Positions 8,534-17,656 of a stretch of DNA of 64,000 nucleotides are shown here, piece by piece. The first letter of the stretch is position 1. Every line of letters starts with the position of its first letter. The notes below the pieces were generated by a model. It ran no database searches. It saw only the letters and a program-made list of their open reading frames with translations, and was not told where the DNA came from. The DNA comes from Corallococcus silvisoli. GTDB taxonomy: Bacteria; Myxococcota; Myxococcia; Myxococcales; Myxococcaceae. The position numbers and the translations under genes are program-made. Location: the NCBI RefSeq assembly GCF_009909145.1, contig NZ_JAAAPJ010000001.1, positions 1,054,001 through 1,118,000 on the forward strand, in the 5' to 3' direction.

Positions 8534-9099
8534 ATGGAGGACAGGAGCTTGCGTGCGGCACGGCCTGCCCCCAGGCGCCAGAGGGAAGGGGCCCGCGTCC
8601 ATCCACGGGCCCAGGAGCGGCCTGCCGGGCTGGAGGTTCCCCTCCCGGCGCCCCCAGGCACCGAAGGGGCGCCGCGCGGAAGGCTCGCGCCGGAGTGGGT
8701 CGATGCCTGGGCCCGCTTGGAGCAGGTGTCCGACTGGCGCGAGTTGGGAGGCCAGCCCTTCGTGTCCGAGGACGCCCTCCAGGTCTTCACCCGCGAGCAC
8801 GGGCTGGAGACGACCCCTCGCATCCTCGAGCTGGACGGCGCGGACCAGCCCAGGGACCTGGACGGCGCCTTCGGGTTCCCGCGCACGCACGCCCCACGAG
8901 CCGGTGCGCGCTGGATGCGGGGGCCGGGCGGCACCCCGAGGGCCTCCTGGATGCGGGGGCCAGGCGGCACCCCGAGGGCCTCCTGGATGCGGGGGCCGGG
9001 CGGCACCCCGAGGGCATCGGGGGCCGCACCTGCGACTGGCGCACCCTCGTGAAGCCGCGCGACGAGGACTCCGAGCGCCCCCTGCGCGTGAAGCGCTGA
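8534..9099 (+). pseudogene. decayed gene with frameshift and 36-bp tandem repeats
   Basis: From about 8690 to 8890 one frame has strongly GC-rich third positions and reads like real protein (APEWVDAWARLEQVSDWREL). From about 8911 the same codon bias moves to another frame, which ends in DWRTLVKPRDEDSERPLRVKR and a TGA at 9099. This indicates at least one frameshift between about 8885 and 8911. The part before 8690 shows mixed codon bias and may hold another lesion. I do not recognise the family. It is divergent from the thioredoxin-like gene. A sequencing error is an alternative explanation. Confidence 0.4.
8911..9018 (+). repeat. three 36-bp tandem repeats
   Basis: Three near-identical units start at 8911, 8947 and 8983, each beginning CTGGATGCGGGGGCC. 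They differ at one base in unit 2 and one in unit 3. In the favoured frame they encode LDAGAGRHPEGL three times. Confidence 0.9.
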
Positions 9100-9154
9100 A
9101 GCGCGCTCCCGGAGGCGGAGGTGTCCCCCCGCCTCCCGGGGACGCGGCGCGGCT

Positions 9155-11710
9155 TCAGTCGATCTGGAGCTCCGCGATCTTGTGCGGCTTGTCGCTGATG
9201 GCGTCCATGATCTTCCCGACGCCGAAGGTCAGCAGGCCGATGCCCGCGCCCACCGCCATGCCCAACGGTCCGCCAATCGCACCCACCGCGACCGCGCCGC
9301 CGATGCTGCCCGCGATGCCGATGGCGCCCTTGGCGATCTGCGCCCCGTCGTTCACCTTCGCGCCGTTGACGATGTCGAACACGCCGCCCACCGTGCCGCC
9401 CACCGCGCCCAGCACGTTGGCCGCGCCGCCCGCCGCCTTGAGCGCGGAGAGCGCCTTGCTCCCGACGCTCGCCGCCGCGCCGGCCACCTTGCCGATGCCG
9501 CCCATGCCCTTCACCGAGTCCAGCACCGCGCTCGTCACCGCGCCGCCCACCTTCGGGTTCGCCAGCGTCTTCGCCCAGGGGATGCTCTTCGACGCGTTGG
9601 CGGTCGTGGTGGTGAGCGCGCCCGCGTTCTTGAAGCCCTTGATGGCCTCCGTGAACGCCTTGCCGCCGCTGTAGATGTTCAGCGCGCCGTTGGCCGTGTC
9701 CGACACGCCCTTCACGATGTCCGGCATGTTGTTCTCGCGGATGCCCCGCGCCAGCGACATGCCGCCCGCCACCACGCCCGCCACGCCGCCCAGCGCGCTC
9801 GCGCCGCCCTGCGCCGCGTTCAGGCCCTTGGAGAGGGTGTCCTTGCCCAGGACCTCCGTCGCCTTGGCCGGCAGCCGGCCCGCGTCCTGGCTCAGGCCCT
9901 TGAGGATGTTCAGGGACTGCGCGCCGCCGCTGTTGGCGTACTGGTTCACCGTGCTCGCGGTGGAGATGGACGCCTGCTCCAGCAGCACCTTGCCGAACGC
10001 GTCGTCCTTGAAGGCCTCCGCGTCGGTGACTTCGCGCATGTCCGCGCCGCCCTTGCCGGACAGCTGCAGCTTCTCCCCGTCCTTGCCCACTTCGTGGATG
10101 CCCTTGCGGCCGTCCGCGTCCGTCACCGTGGTGCGGGAGCCGACCAGCTGCGCGCCCTGGTCGGACAGCAGCGACGTGTCCTCCTTGAGGGAGCTCTCCG
10201 TCTTGTTGTCCTTCGTGCGCTTCGTCTCCAGCGACTCCTGGAGCTCCAGGCCCTGGTCGGTGGCCTGGCGGCTGCTGTTGTAGTGCTGCTCCAGGTCGGC
10301 GCCGTCCGGCTCGCGGCTCTTGGCGTCCATCTTCTCGATGGAGCCGTCCTGGCCGTAGGTGGTGGACGACTCGCCGCTCACGGGCACGCGCTTGGAGGAG
10401 TCCTCCTTCTCGAAGGTCTTGCCCTCGTACTTCTCCTTCACGGTGCTGCCCTCGCGCGTCCGCTCCGTCTTGATGGTCGCGTCCGGGTAGCCCTCGATGA
10501 AGGTCTGCGAGTCCAGCCGGTTCTCGTCCTTCTGCAGGTCCACGGTCCAGCGCTTCGGGGGGCGGCCTTCGCCCGCCTTGTCCGCGTCCCAGTCCTCACC
10601 GCCGTGCTTGGAGTACTCGTCGCGGACCCGGGCCATGTCCTCGAACGTGTGCGGCCCTTCGCCAGCGAACTGGGTGTGGCCGTCCAGCGTGCGGTCCACG
10701 TAGGACGTCGCCTTCACGTTGTCCTGGGAGAAGTTCTGCACGCGGCTGTACTGCGGGTCGCCCTGCTTGCCGTCCGCGCCCGGGGCGGGGATGGAGTAGC
10801 TGTACGTGTCCGAGCGGTCCACCGGCTTCTTGAAGTCGAACGGGCCCTTGAGCTTGTTGTCGATGCTGCCGCCGCCCTTCTGTTGGTAGAAGGAGGTGCG
10901 GCTGCCCTCGGCGTTGCCGTTCACCTGCGAGTATTCGTCGGTGTGGAGCCGGTCCCCGTCCTTGTGCTTCTCGATGGAGACTTCGTTGCGCGTGTAGGTC
11001 AGGTTCGTGTCGCGGCTCTTGGAGATGTCGCCGAAGGACTTGAGGTCGGCGGTCTCGTTCTTGTCGCCCTTCCACTCCGCGCGCTCCACCCGGGTGGCGC
11101 CGTCGCCCTTCATCTCCAGCCGGTCGCGCTTGTTGGTGCCGTCCTCATAGGAGGCGGTGTCCATCACCACCGCGCCGTCCTTCTTCGTCGCGACGGAGCG
11201 CTCCACCACCTCCTTCTCGCCGTTGACGCGGGTGAGCTCCACCTCGGAGTCGGACACGCGCTTGACGCTGGCGCCTTCGGGCACCTGCTCCTTGCCGTCC
11301 GCCATGGCGAAGAGCTTGTCGGCTTGCTGGGTGGTCTTCTCCCGCAGCGACTTCTGCGCGTCCTCTGTCTCCTTGCGCTGGTCGCCCACCGTCTTCAGGT
11401 CCACCGCCTGCTTCGCCTTGTCCTCGCCGGACACCGTCTGCCGCTCCGCCGGGGGCGCGTCCACCGCCGGGGCCGCCTTCGCCCTCGCGGCGGCGGTGCT
11501 CACGGCCTTCACCGCGGCGCCCACGCCGCTCAGCTCCGGGCCCGCGGCGGGCTTCTTCACATCGAAGCCATCCGCCACGACCGCCGGCTGCCGGGGCTCG
11601 GCCTTGGGCTCCACGGGCGCGGCCTTCGGCGCGGTGGCCGCCGCCTTCTCGGTGACGGCGGGAGGGCTGACCAGGGACAGCGGCTTCCGGGAGACAGGGG
11701 CGAGAGCCAT
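9155..11710 (-). CDS. effector-like protein: N-terminal tail with DGFD motif, glycine-rich hydrophobic C-terminus
   Basis: An 851-residue protein starting MALAPVSRKPLSLVSPP. The N-terminus closely resembles the MAL(A/S)PLS(R/K)SS opening of two neighbours, and ADGFD follows at residues 46-50. There is no signal peptide. Residues 50-550 are hydrophilic and charged, with many K/D/E/T-rich stretches; the last 270 residues are Gly/Ala-rich with several amphipathic or membrane-prone segments (GGVAGVVAGGMSLARG, GAIGIAGSIGGAVAVGAIGG). That layout resembles secreted translocator or pore-forming proteins, but I recognise no family. The start at 11710 has GGAG 6 nt upstream and lies just below a sigma-54 promoter. 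An in-frame start further upstream would run through that promoter and is rejected. Confidence 0.7.
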   Translation of the reverse strand: MALAPVSRKPLSLVSPPAVTEKAAATAPKAAPVEPKAEPRQPAVVADGFDVKKPAAGPELSGVGAAVKAVSTAAARAKAAPAVDAPPAERQTVSGEDKAKQAVDLKTVGDQRKETEDAQKSLREKTTQQADKLFAMADGKEQVPEGASVKRVSDSEVELTRVNGEKEVVERSVATKKDGAVVMDTASYEDGTNKRDRLEMKGDGATRVERAEWKGDKNETADLKSFGDISKSRDTNLTYTRNEVSIEKHKDGDRLHTDEYSQVNGNAEGSRTSFYQQKGGGSIDNKLKGPFDFKKPVDRSDTYSYSIPAPGADGKQGDPQYSRVQNFSQDNVKATSYVDRTLDGHTQFAGEGPHTFEDMARVRDEYSKHGGEDWDADKAGEGRPPKRWTVDLQKDENRLDSQTFIEGYPDATIKTERTREGSTVKEKYEGKTFEKEDSSKRVPVSGESSTTYGQDGSIEKMDAKSREPDGADLEQHYNSSRQATDQGLELQESLETKRTKDNKTESSLKEDTSLLSDQGAQLVGSRTTVTDADGRKGIHEVGKDGEKLQLSGKGGADMREVTDAEAFKDDAFGKVLLEQASISTASTVNQYANSGGAQSLNILKGLSQDAGRLPAKATEVLGKDTLSKGLNAAQGGASALGGVAGVVAGGMSLARGIRENNMPDIVKGVSDTANGALNIYSGGKAFTEAIKGFKNAGALTTTTANASKSIPWAKTLANPKVGGAVTSAVLDSVKGMGGIGKVAGAAASVGSKALSALKAAGGAANVLGAVGGTVGGVFDIVNGAKVNDGAQIAKGAIGIAGSIGGAVAVGAIGGPLGMAVGAGIGLLTFGVGKIMDAISDKPHKIAELQID

Positions 11711-11760
11711 GGGGGACTCCAGAGGGGGGATGGAGGGCGGACCGCGATGTCCGGACCCAC

Positions 11761-11776
11761 TGCGGCTGGCATGCCA
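11761..11776 (-). promoter_or_regulatory. sigma-54 promoter (-24/-12) of the 851-residue protein gene
   Basis: On the minus strand TGGCATGCCAGCCGCA keeps the invariant GG-N10-GC spacing, though its -12 element is weaker than at the other three sites. It lies about 50 bp upstream of the ATG at 11710. Confidence 0.65.
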
Positions 11777-11839
11777 GCGTCGGGAGTCCTCCCACTGTTC
11801 CTGATTCCAGGGGTTTGTCTCCCACACGCGGCGCGGGGC

Positions 11840-11880
11840 CTGATGACAGTCGTTGGGGACCTGGTGACGGCTGTCACCAG
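11840..11880 (-). promoter_or_regulatory. paired palindromic activator sites (UAS 1)
   Basis: Site B (11861-11880) is the perfect palindrome CTGGTGACGGCTGTCACCAG. Site A (from 11840) has the conserved arm CTGATGAC with a degenerate partner. The centres are 21 bp apart, two helical turns. The pair is 64 bp upstream of the -24 element and matches three other pairs in this window. It also lies 88 bp before the divergent kinase gene. Confidence 0.75.
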
Positions 11881-11967
11881 GCAGGCGGCCGGTGCTCACG
11901 CGTCGAGGAAGAGAATGCGGAGCGGGCGAGGGCCAGCGCTACACTCGCCGCACCAGGTGCGCCGCCC

Positions 11968-14766
11968 ATGACGAAGAGAGACACCGGAAGGGGAAGCTCA
12001 GGCACGGGCCCGTCGGACTCGGCGCGTTCGGGGGCAGGCACGGGCCGTGGCACGGGGCGGGGAAGTGGCTCCGGGCCCCGTCGCGCCGAGGACGTCCCGC
12101 CCGTTCCGCAGGTGGGCCGCTACCTGCTGCTGCGGCGGCTGGGGCAGGGCGGCATGGGCGTGGTGTACGCCGCGTATGATCCGGATCTGGATCGCAAGGT
12201 CGCGCTCAAGCTGCTGCACCCGAACGCCCAGAAGGACAGCGAGGAGGCGCGGGCCCGGCTGTTGCGCGAGGCGCAGGCCATGGCGCGCGTCTCCCATCCC
12301 AACGTCATCCCCGTCTTCGACGTGGGCATGTGGGGCGACCAGGTCTTCGTCGCCATGGAGCTGGTGGACGGCGGCACGTTGGGCTCGTGGCTGAAGGAGG
12401 CGAAGCCCTCCTGGCGCGAGGTGTTGGAGCGCTACCTCCAGGCGGGGCGCGGGCTGCAGGCCGCGCACGACGCGGGGCTGGTGCACCGCGACTTCAAGCC
12501 CGCCAACGTGCTGGTGAGCCGCGCGGGGCGCGTCTACGTGACGGACTTCGGTCTGGCGCGGCAGGTGGGGGACGGGCCAGAGGCCGCGGCGTCGCCGGAG
12601 GAGGCCCTGCTGCTGGAGTCCTCGGACCGGCGGATGTTGGAGACCACGCTCACGGAGGCGGGCCTGCTGGTGGGCACGCCCAACTACATGTCCCCGGAGC
12701 AGTTCCGCGGCACGCAGCTGGACGCGCGCACGGACCAGTTCAGCTTCTGCGCGGCGCTGTACGGGGCGCTCTACGGCACGCGCCCCTTCGACCCGGGCAG
12801 CATCAAGGCGTACGCCTCCGCCAGCCGCGAACCGGGCGTGGACGCGGAGGGCACGCAGTCGCTGGGCGGCACGCAGTCCCTGGCCCCGGCCCCCGCCCGC
12901 GCGCCCATCGCGCCGCCCCCCGCGCTCATCCGCGAGCCGCCGCGCGAGGCGAAGGTGCCCGGCTGGGTGCGGCAGGCGGTGCTGCGCGGCCTGTCGTTGG
13001 ACGCGGACGCGCGCTTCGCCTCCATGCAGGCCTTGCTGGACGCGCTCTCCCAGGAGCAGCGCCATGGACGTCGCCGCCGCTGGGTGGGCGCGTCCGGCGC
13101 GATGGCCGCCACGCTGGCGGTGGCCTCGGGCGTGGTCTGGCAGCAGTCCCATGTCTGCGCGGACGCGGGCTCGCTGATGGATGCCGTCTGGACGCCGGAC
13201 GCGAAGGCGCGACTGGCGTCCGCGTTCCACGCCACCGGCAGGCCCTACGCCGAAGCCATGGCGCTGCGCACCGCGCAGGTGCTGGAGCAGTACGCGGGCG
13301 CGTGGAAGCACCAGCGTGTCCAGGCGTGCGAGGACGCGCGCGTGAGCGGCGTGAAGCCGGAGGAGCAGCTCGACCGGCAGGTGGTGTGCCTGGAGCGCCG
13401 CCGCAAGGACCTGCGGGCCACGGTGGACCTGCTCGCGGGCGCGGACGCCGCCATGGTGGACAAGGCCGTGGACATGGCGCACGCGCTGCCCGCGCTGCAC
13501 GAGTGCGAGGACGTGGAGTCGCTGGCCGAACAGCAGCGCCGTCCCTCCGACCCCGCGCTCCGAGAGACGATTGAAGGGCTGGAGGACCAGCTGTCGGAGG
13601 TGCGCGCGCAGGTGGACGCGGGCCGCTTCCCGGCGGCGCTCGCGGCGGTGAAGGCCCTGGAGGCGCCCGTGGAGAAGACGGGCTACCTGCCGCTGAAGGC
13701 GGAGATGCGCTTCCACCTGGGCTGGCTCCAGGAGCAGACGGGGCAGTCCCCCGAAGCCGCCAGGCTCCTGTCGCGCGCGGTGTTCGACGCGGAGGCGGGC
13801 CGGGCGGACCGGCTGAAGGTCGCCATCCTCAACAAGCTGCTCTTCGTGGAGGACGGCCAGAAGCACTTCGACCCGGCGGCCAACTGGGGCCAGCTGGCGG
13901 AGGCCACCCTCCAGCGCGTGGGCGGCGAGCCCGTGCTCGAAGCCGACGTGAAGGTGAACCAGGCCAACCTCGCCATCTCCCAGGGCCACGTCGACGAGGC
14001 CCGGGCGCGGCTGGAGGAGGCGCGGGCCCTCTATGAGAAGGCGCTGCCGTCGCCGCACCCCAAGCGCGCGCGGGCGCTCTTCCTCCTGGGGCGGCTGCTG
14101 CTGGGCAACGGCGACGCGAAGCAGGCGCTGCCGCTGCTGGAGGCGTCGCTCGCGCAGACCGAGGCGTCGGTGGGCTCGGTGCACCCGGACATGGCGCGCC
14201 GCCACGGCCTCTTGTCCCTGGCCCTGCGCGAGGCCGGGGCGCCGGACCGCGCGCTGCCGCACGCACGGGCGGTGGCGGACATCTCCCAGGCGCTCCACGG
14301 CGGGAAGAGCCCGCAGACCGCGGAGGCGCTGGACGAGGTGGGCATGTGCCAGCTGGGGATGAAGCGCTACGACGACGCGCTGAAGACCTATGAGCAGGCG
14401 CTCGCGCTCAAGCGCGAGCTGCTCCCCGAAGGCGACGAGGGCCTGCAACCCTCCTATGACGGGGTGGGACAGGCCCTGCTGGGCCTGGGGCGGGCGCGCG
14501 ACTCCGTGGAGCCCCTCCAACTGGCGGTGTCCTTCGCGTCCGCGCCTGCGGATGCGCTGGCGGAGTCGGGCTTCGCGCTGGCGCGCGCGCTGTACCAGAC
14601 GGGGCAGTCCCCCCAGGCCCGCGGAGAGGCCACCCGGGCCCGGGGGCGCTTCAGCGAGGCGGGGATGGATGAGCGCGTGGGCGAGGTGGACACGTGGCTC
14701 CAGTCCCTTCCGAAGGAGGCTCCGCGCCCGCCTGCTCGCAAGCCTCCGCGTGCCCGGCGTCAGTAG
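11968..14766 (+). CDS. Ser/Thr protein kinase with transmembrane segment and TPR domain
   Basis: This is a 932-residue Hanks-type kinase. After a Gly/Arg-rich tail come the kinase motifs: GQGGMGVVY (about 59-67), the ATP-binding Lys81, HRDFKPAN with catalytic Asp175, DFG Asp193-Gly195 and MSPEQ. The segment between DFG and SPE is unusually long (about 45 residues). A single membrane helix at 372-391 places the kinase inside and a large TPR-rich region (about 580-900) outside or periplasmic, the usual layout of myxobacterial PknB-like kinases with TPRs. The ATG at 11968 is chosen because the frame upstream has poor codon bias and crosses the UAS. It is followed by the FHA-sigma-54 activator, a plausible phosphorylation partner (inference). 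Confidence 0.9.
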   Translation: MTKRDTGRGSSGTGPSDSARSGAGTGRGTGRGSGSGPRRAEDVPPVPQVGRYLLLRRLGQGGMGVVYAAYDPDLDRKVALKLLHPNAQKDSEEARARLLREAQAMARVSHPNVIPVFDVGMWGDQVFVAMELVDGGTLGSWLKEAKPSWREVLERYLQAGRGLQAAHDAGLVHRDFKPANVLVSRAGRVYVTDFGLARQVGDGPEAAASPEEALLLESSDRRMLETTLTEAGLLVGTPNYMSPEQFRGTQLDARTDQFSFCAALYGALYGTRPFDPGSIKAYASASREPGVDAEGTQSLGGTQSLAPAPARAPIAPPPALIREPPREAKVPGWVRQAVLRGLSLDADARFASMQALLDALSQEQRHGRRRRWVGASGAMAATLAVASGVVWQQSHVCADAGSLMDAVWTPDAKARLASAFHATGRPYAEAMALRTAQVLEQYAGAWKHQRVQACEDARVSGVKPEEQLDRQVVCLERRRKDLRATVDLLAGADAAMVDKAVDMAHALPALHECEDVESLAEQQRRPSDPALRETIEGLEDQLSEVRAQVDAGRFPAALAAVKALEAPVEKTGYLPLKAEMRFHLGWLQEQTGQSPEAARLLSRAVFDAEAGRADRLKVAILNKLLFVEDGQKHFDPAANWGQLAEATLQRVGGEPVLEADVKVNQANLAISQGHVDEARARLEEARALYEKALPSPHPKRARALFLLGRLLLGNGDAKQALPLLEASLAQTEASVGSVHPDMARRHGLLSLALREAGAPDRALPHARAVADISQALHGGKSPQTAEALDEVGMCQLGMKRYDDALKTYEQALALKRELLPEGDEGLQPSYDGVGQALLGLGRARDSVEPLQLAVSFASAPADALAESGFALARALYQTGQSPQARGEATRARGRFSEAGMDERVGEVDTWLQSLPKEAPRPPARKPPRARRQ

Positions 14767-14820
14767 CTCCCGCGAGCGGCCTGCTGGCGGCGATGGCGAG
14801 GCGTGCTAGCGTCCCGCCGC

Positions 14821-16164
<1,344 letters not shown>

Positions 16165-16222
16165 CACGGGGCGGCAACCCGGGTAGGATGGCATCCCCCA
16201 TCCCCCCCCTCCGGAGCCTCCC

Positions 16223-17158
16223 GTGAGCGTGAGCCTTCCCTCCAACCTCCTCCGTTCCATCCTGTCCCGCGTGGACGTGACACCTCCCGGTCAGCCGTCA
16301 CCGGAGGCCGCCGCGCAGCAGGTGGGGTTGTCCCAGGATCAGGTCGTCGCTGGAGTGGAGTCCACGGCCACGCCCGTGCAGGCGGAGCAGGCCACGGACG
16401 CGTTCGCGGCGGAGGCGCTCACGCAGACGTGGGCGAACCGCTTCCAGCCGGCCGCGGGTGCGCCGCTGGATGACTCCAGCTTCCGCGTGGGCCTGGCGGG
16501 TGCGCCCCAGGCACCGGAGATTGGCGGCTGGGACGACGTGGGCAAGGACCCGGACGTCATCCAGCAGACCAAGGAGAACAACTGTGGCTCCGCGGTGGCG
16601 GTGATGCTGGGCAACGAGCTGGGCACCAGCAAGACGCAGCCCGAGTCGAACACGCAGAAGATGGACGCGTTGGAGTCTCGCTTCACCGACGGCAAGGGCA
16701 CGACGCCGCATGAGCTGTCCAACATGCTGGCCAACCAGGGCGCGAAGGTGACGCAGACGTCGTCCACGCTCGACAAGGGCGTGCTGGACCAGGCCCTGAG
16801 CGGCGGCGGCAAGGCCGCGGTGATGGTGGACTCGTCCGTGGTGGACCCCACGGCGAAGGGCGGGGAAACGGGCCGTGCGCACTGGGTCACGGTGGAGGGC
16901 AAGGACGACCAGGGCCGCTACCTGGTGAAGGACCCCAGCACGGGCAAGAACGTCGCGGTGGACGCCGACAAGCTGGCGAACGCGGTCGACAAGAGCTGGG
17001 AGCAGCACCAGGGCGGCGGGATGATGATCGTCGAGAGCGCCCAGGGCGCCTCCGAGGCCCAGGCCGCGCAGGAGGGCGGGGAGAAGGCGGTCGCGCTCGG
17101 CAACACCGACGGCGGTGGCTCCCGCGCGATGGGCAACTTCGGCCGCGAATCCTCCTAA
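16223..17158 (+). CDS. C39/papain-like cysteine protease, effector-like
   Basis: This is a 311-residue protein with a disordered N-terminal third and a C39-like peptidase core. The putative triad is Cys121 in KENNCGSAVAVM, His220 in GRAHWVTVEG and Asp237 in YLVKDPSTG, in the order and spacing of papain-like C39 enzymes. No signal peptide or ABC transporter domain is present, so it is not a bacteriocin-processing exporter. The start codon is GTG with GGAG 6 nt upstream. It lies 58 bp after the sigma-54 activator and 15 bp before a DcrB/EagR-like gene on the same strand. Proteolysis of a target in another cell is a hypothesis from its setting; the substrate is unknown. No sigma-54 promoter was found directly upstream. 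Confidence 0.78.
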   Translation: MSVSLPSNLLRSILSRVDVTPPGQPSPEAAAQQVGLSQDQVVAGVESTATPVQAEQATDAFAAEALTQTWANRFQPAAGAPLDDSSFRVGLAGAPQAPEIGGWDDVGKDPDVIQQTKENNCGSAVAVMLGNELGTSKTQPESNTQKMDALESRFTDGKGTTPHELSNMLANQGAKVTQTSSTLDKGVLDQALSGGGKAAVMVDSSVVDPTAKGGETGRAHWVTVEGKDDQGRYLVKDPSTGKNVAVDADKLANAVDKSWEQHQGGGMMIVESAQGASEAQAAQEGGEKAVALGNTDGGGSRAMGNFGRESS

Positions 17159-17173
17159 GGGCTTCCACCTCCC

Positions 17174-17641
17174 ATGTCCGCCCCCAGGACCATCCGCCAC
17201 GGGCCCTTGCGCGTCTCATTGCCTGATGGCTGGTTCGACGCCAGCCAGGTCGTGGCGGTGGGGCCGGAGGAGGACGGCTTCCGCGCGAACCTCGTCGTGT
17301 CGCTGGAGCCCGCGGTCCCGGGTGAGACGTTGGAGCGGTTCGCCGCGCGCATGCTGGAAGGCGTGCGCGGGGCGCAGGACTTCCTCCAGCTGTCGGAGCG
17401 TCACGCCACCTTCGGCGCCAACTCCGGCGTGGTGCGCGAGTACACCTTCCAGATGCACTCGCTCGAGCTCGCGCAGCTCCAGTTCTACGTGCTGCGCGAC
17501 GACGTGGCCTTCACCTTCACGTACACCCAGCGCGCGCACCGGCTGGCCGCGACGCGGTCCGTGGCGGAGTCGCTGCTCGCGTCCGTGACGTTGGATCCGA
17601 CGGTGGCGCTGGCGCTGCGGCCCACCGTCTTCCGCGCCTGA
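17174..17641 (+). CDS. DcrB/EagR-like (DUF1795-type) small protein
   Basis: This is a 155-residue protein with the alternating pattern of the DcrB/DUF1795 fold: GPLRVSLPDGWFD, NLVVSLEP, GETLERFAARML, a strand ending VREYTFQMHS, FYVLRDDVAFTFTYT, and a terminal helix VAESLLASV. There is no signal peptide. In type VI secretion systems this fold serves as the EagR chaperone that shields hydrophobic segments of effectors encoded next door. Here it follows the cysteine protease gene by 15 bp. A chaperone or immunity role for that protease is therefore attractive, but the family call rests on pattern recognition and the role on context. Confidence 0.62.
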   Translation: MSAPRTIRHGPLRVSLPDGWFDASQVVAVGPEEDGFRANLVVSLEPAVPGETLERFAARMLEGVRGAQDFLQLSERHATFGANSGVVREYTFQMHSLELAQLQFYVLRDDVAFTFTYTQRAHRLAATRSVAESLLASVTLDPTVALALRPTVFRA

Positions 17642-17656
17642 GCCCGGCCCCGGGCT
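17641..17656. terminator. short stem-loop between convergent genes
   Basis: AGCCCGG-CC-CCGGGCT fills exactly the 15-bp gap between two convergent stop codons (the first base is shared with the upstream stop). It could serve both strands, but has no T-tract and a very tight loop. Confidence 0.4.

Noticed and set aside
8911..9018. CRISPR-like array
   Set aside because: The units are directly adjacent with no unique spacers; this is a simple coding-type tandem repeat. The same applies to 5380-5654 and 19591-19736.
9182..11971. A 929-codon open frame on the plus strand over the 851-residue protein gene
   Set aside because: The product is Arg/Leu/Val/His-rich with no recognisable pattern, and it has no ribosome site or codon bias. 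The minus-strand gene has a ribosome site, a promoter and N-terminal similarity to neighbours.
11998..14520. A long open frame (about 840 codons) antisense to the Ser/Thr kinase gene
   Set aside because: It is a by-product of high GC content. The plus strand encodes a kinase with all motifs and proper codon bias; the antisense product is Arg/Gln/His-rich with no domain.
16180..16222. TGGCATC before the cysteine protease gene as a sigma-54 promoter
   Set aside because: The GC doublet is missing at the required 10-bp distance, and no paired palindromes lie upstream. The gene may be co-transcribed with the activator.
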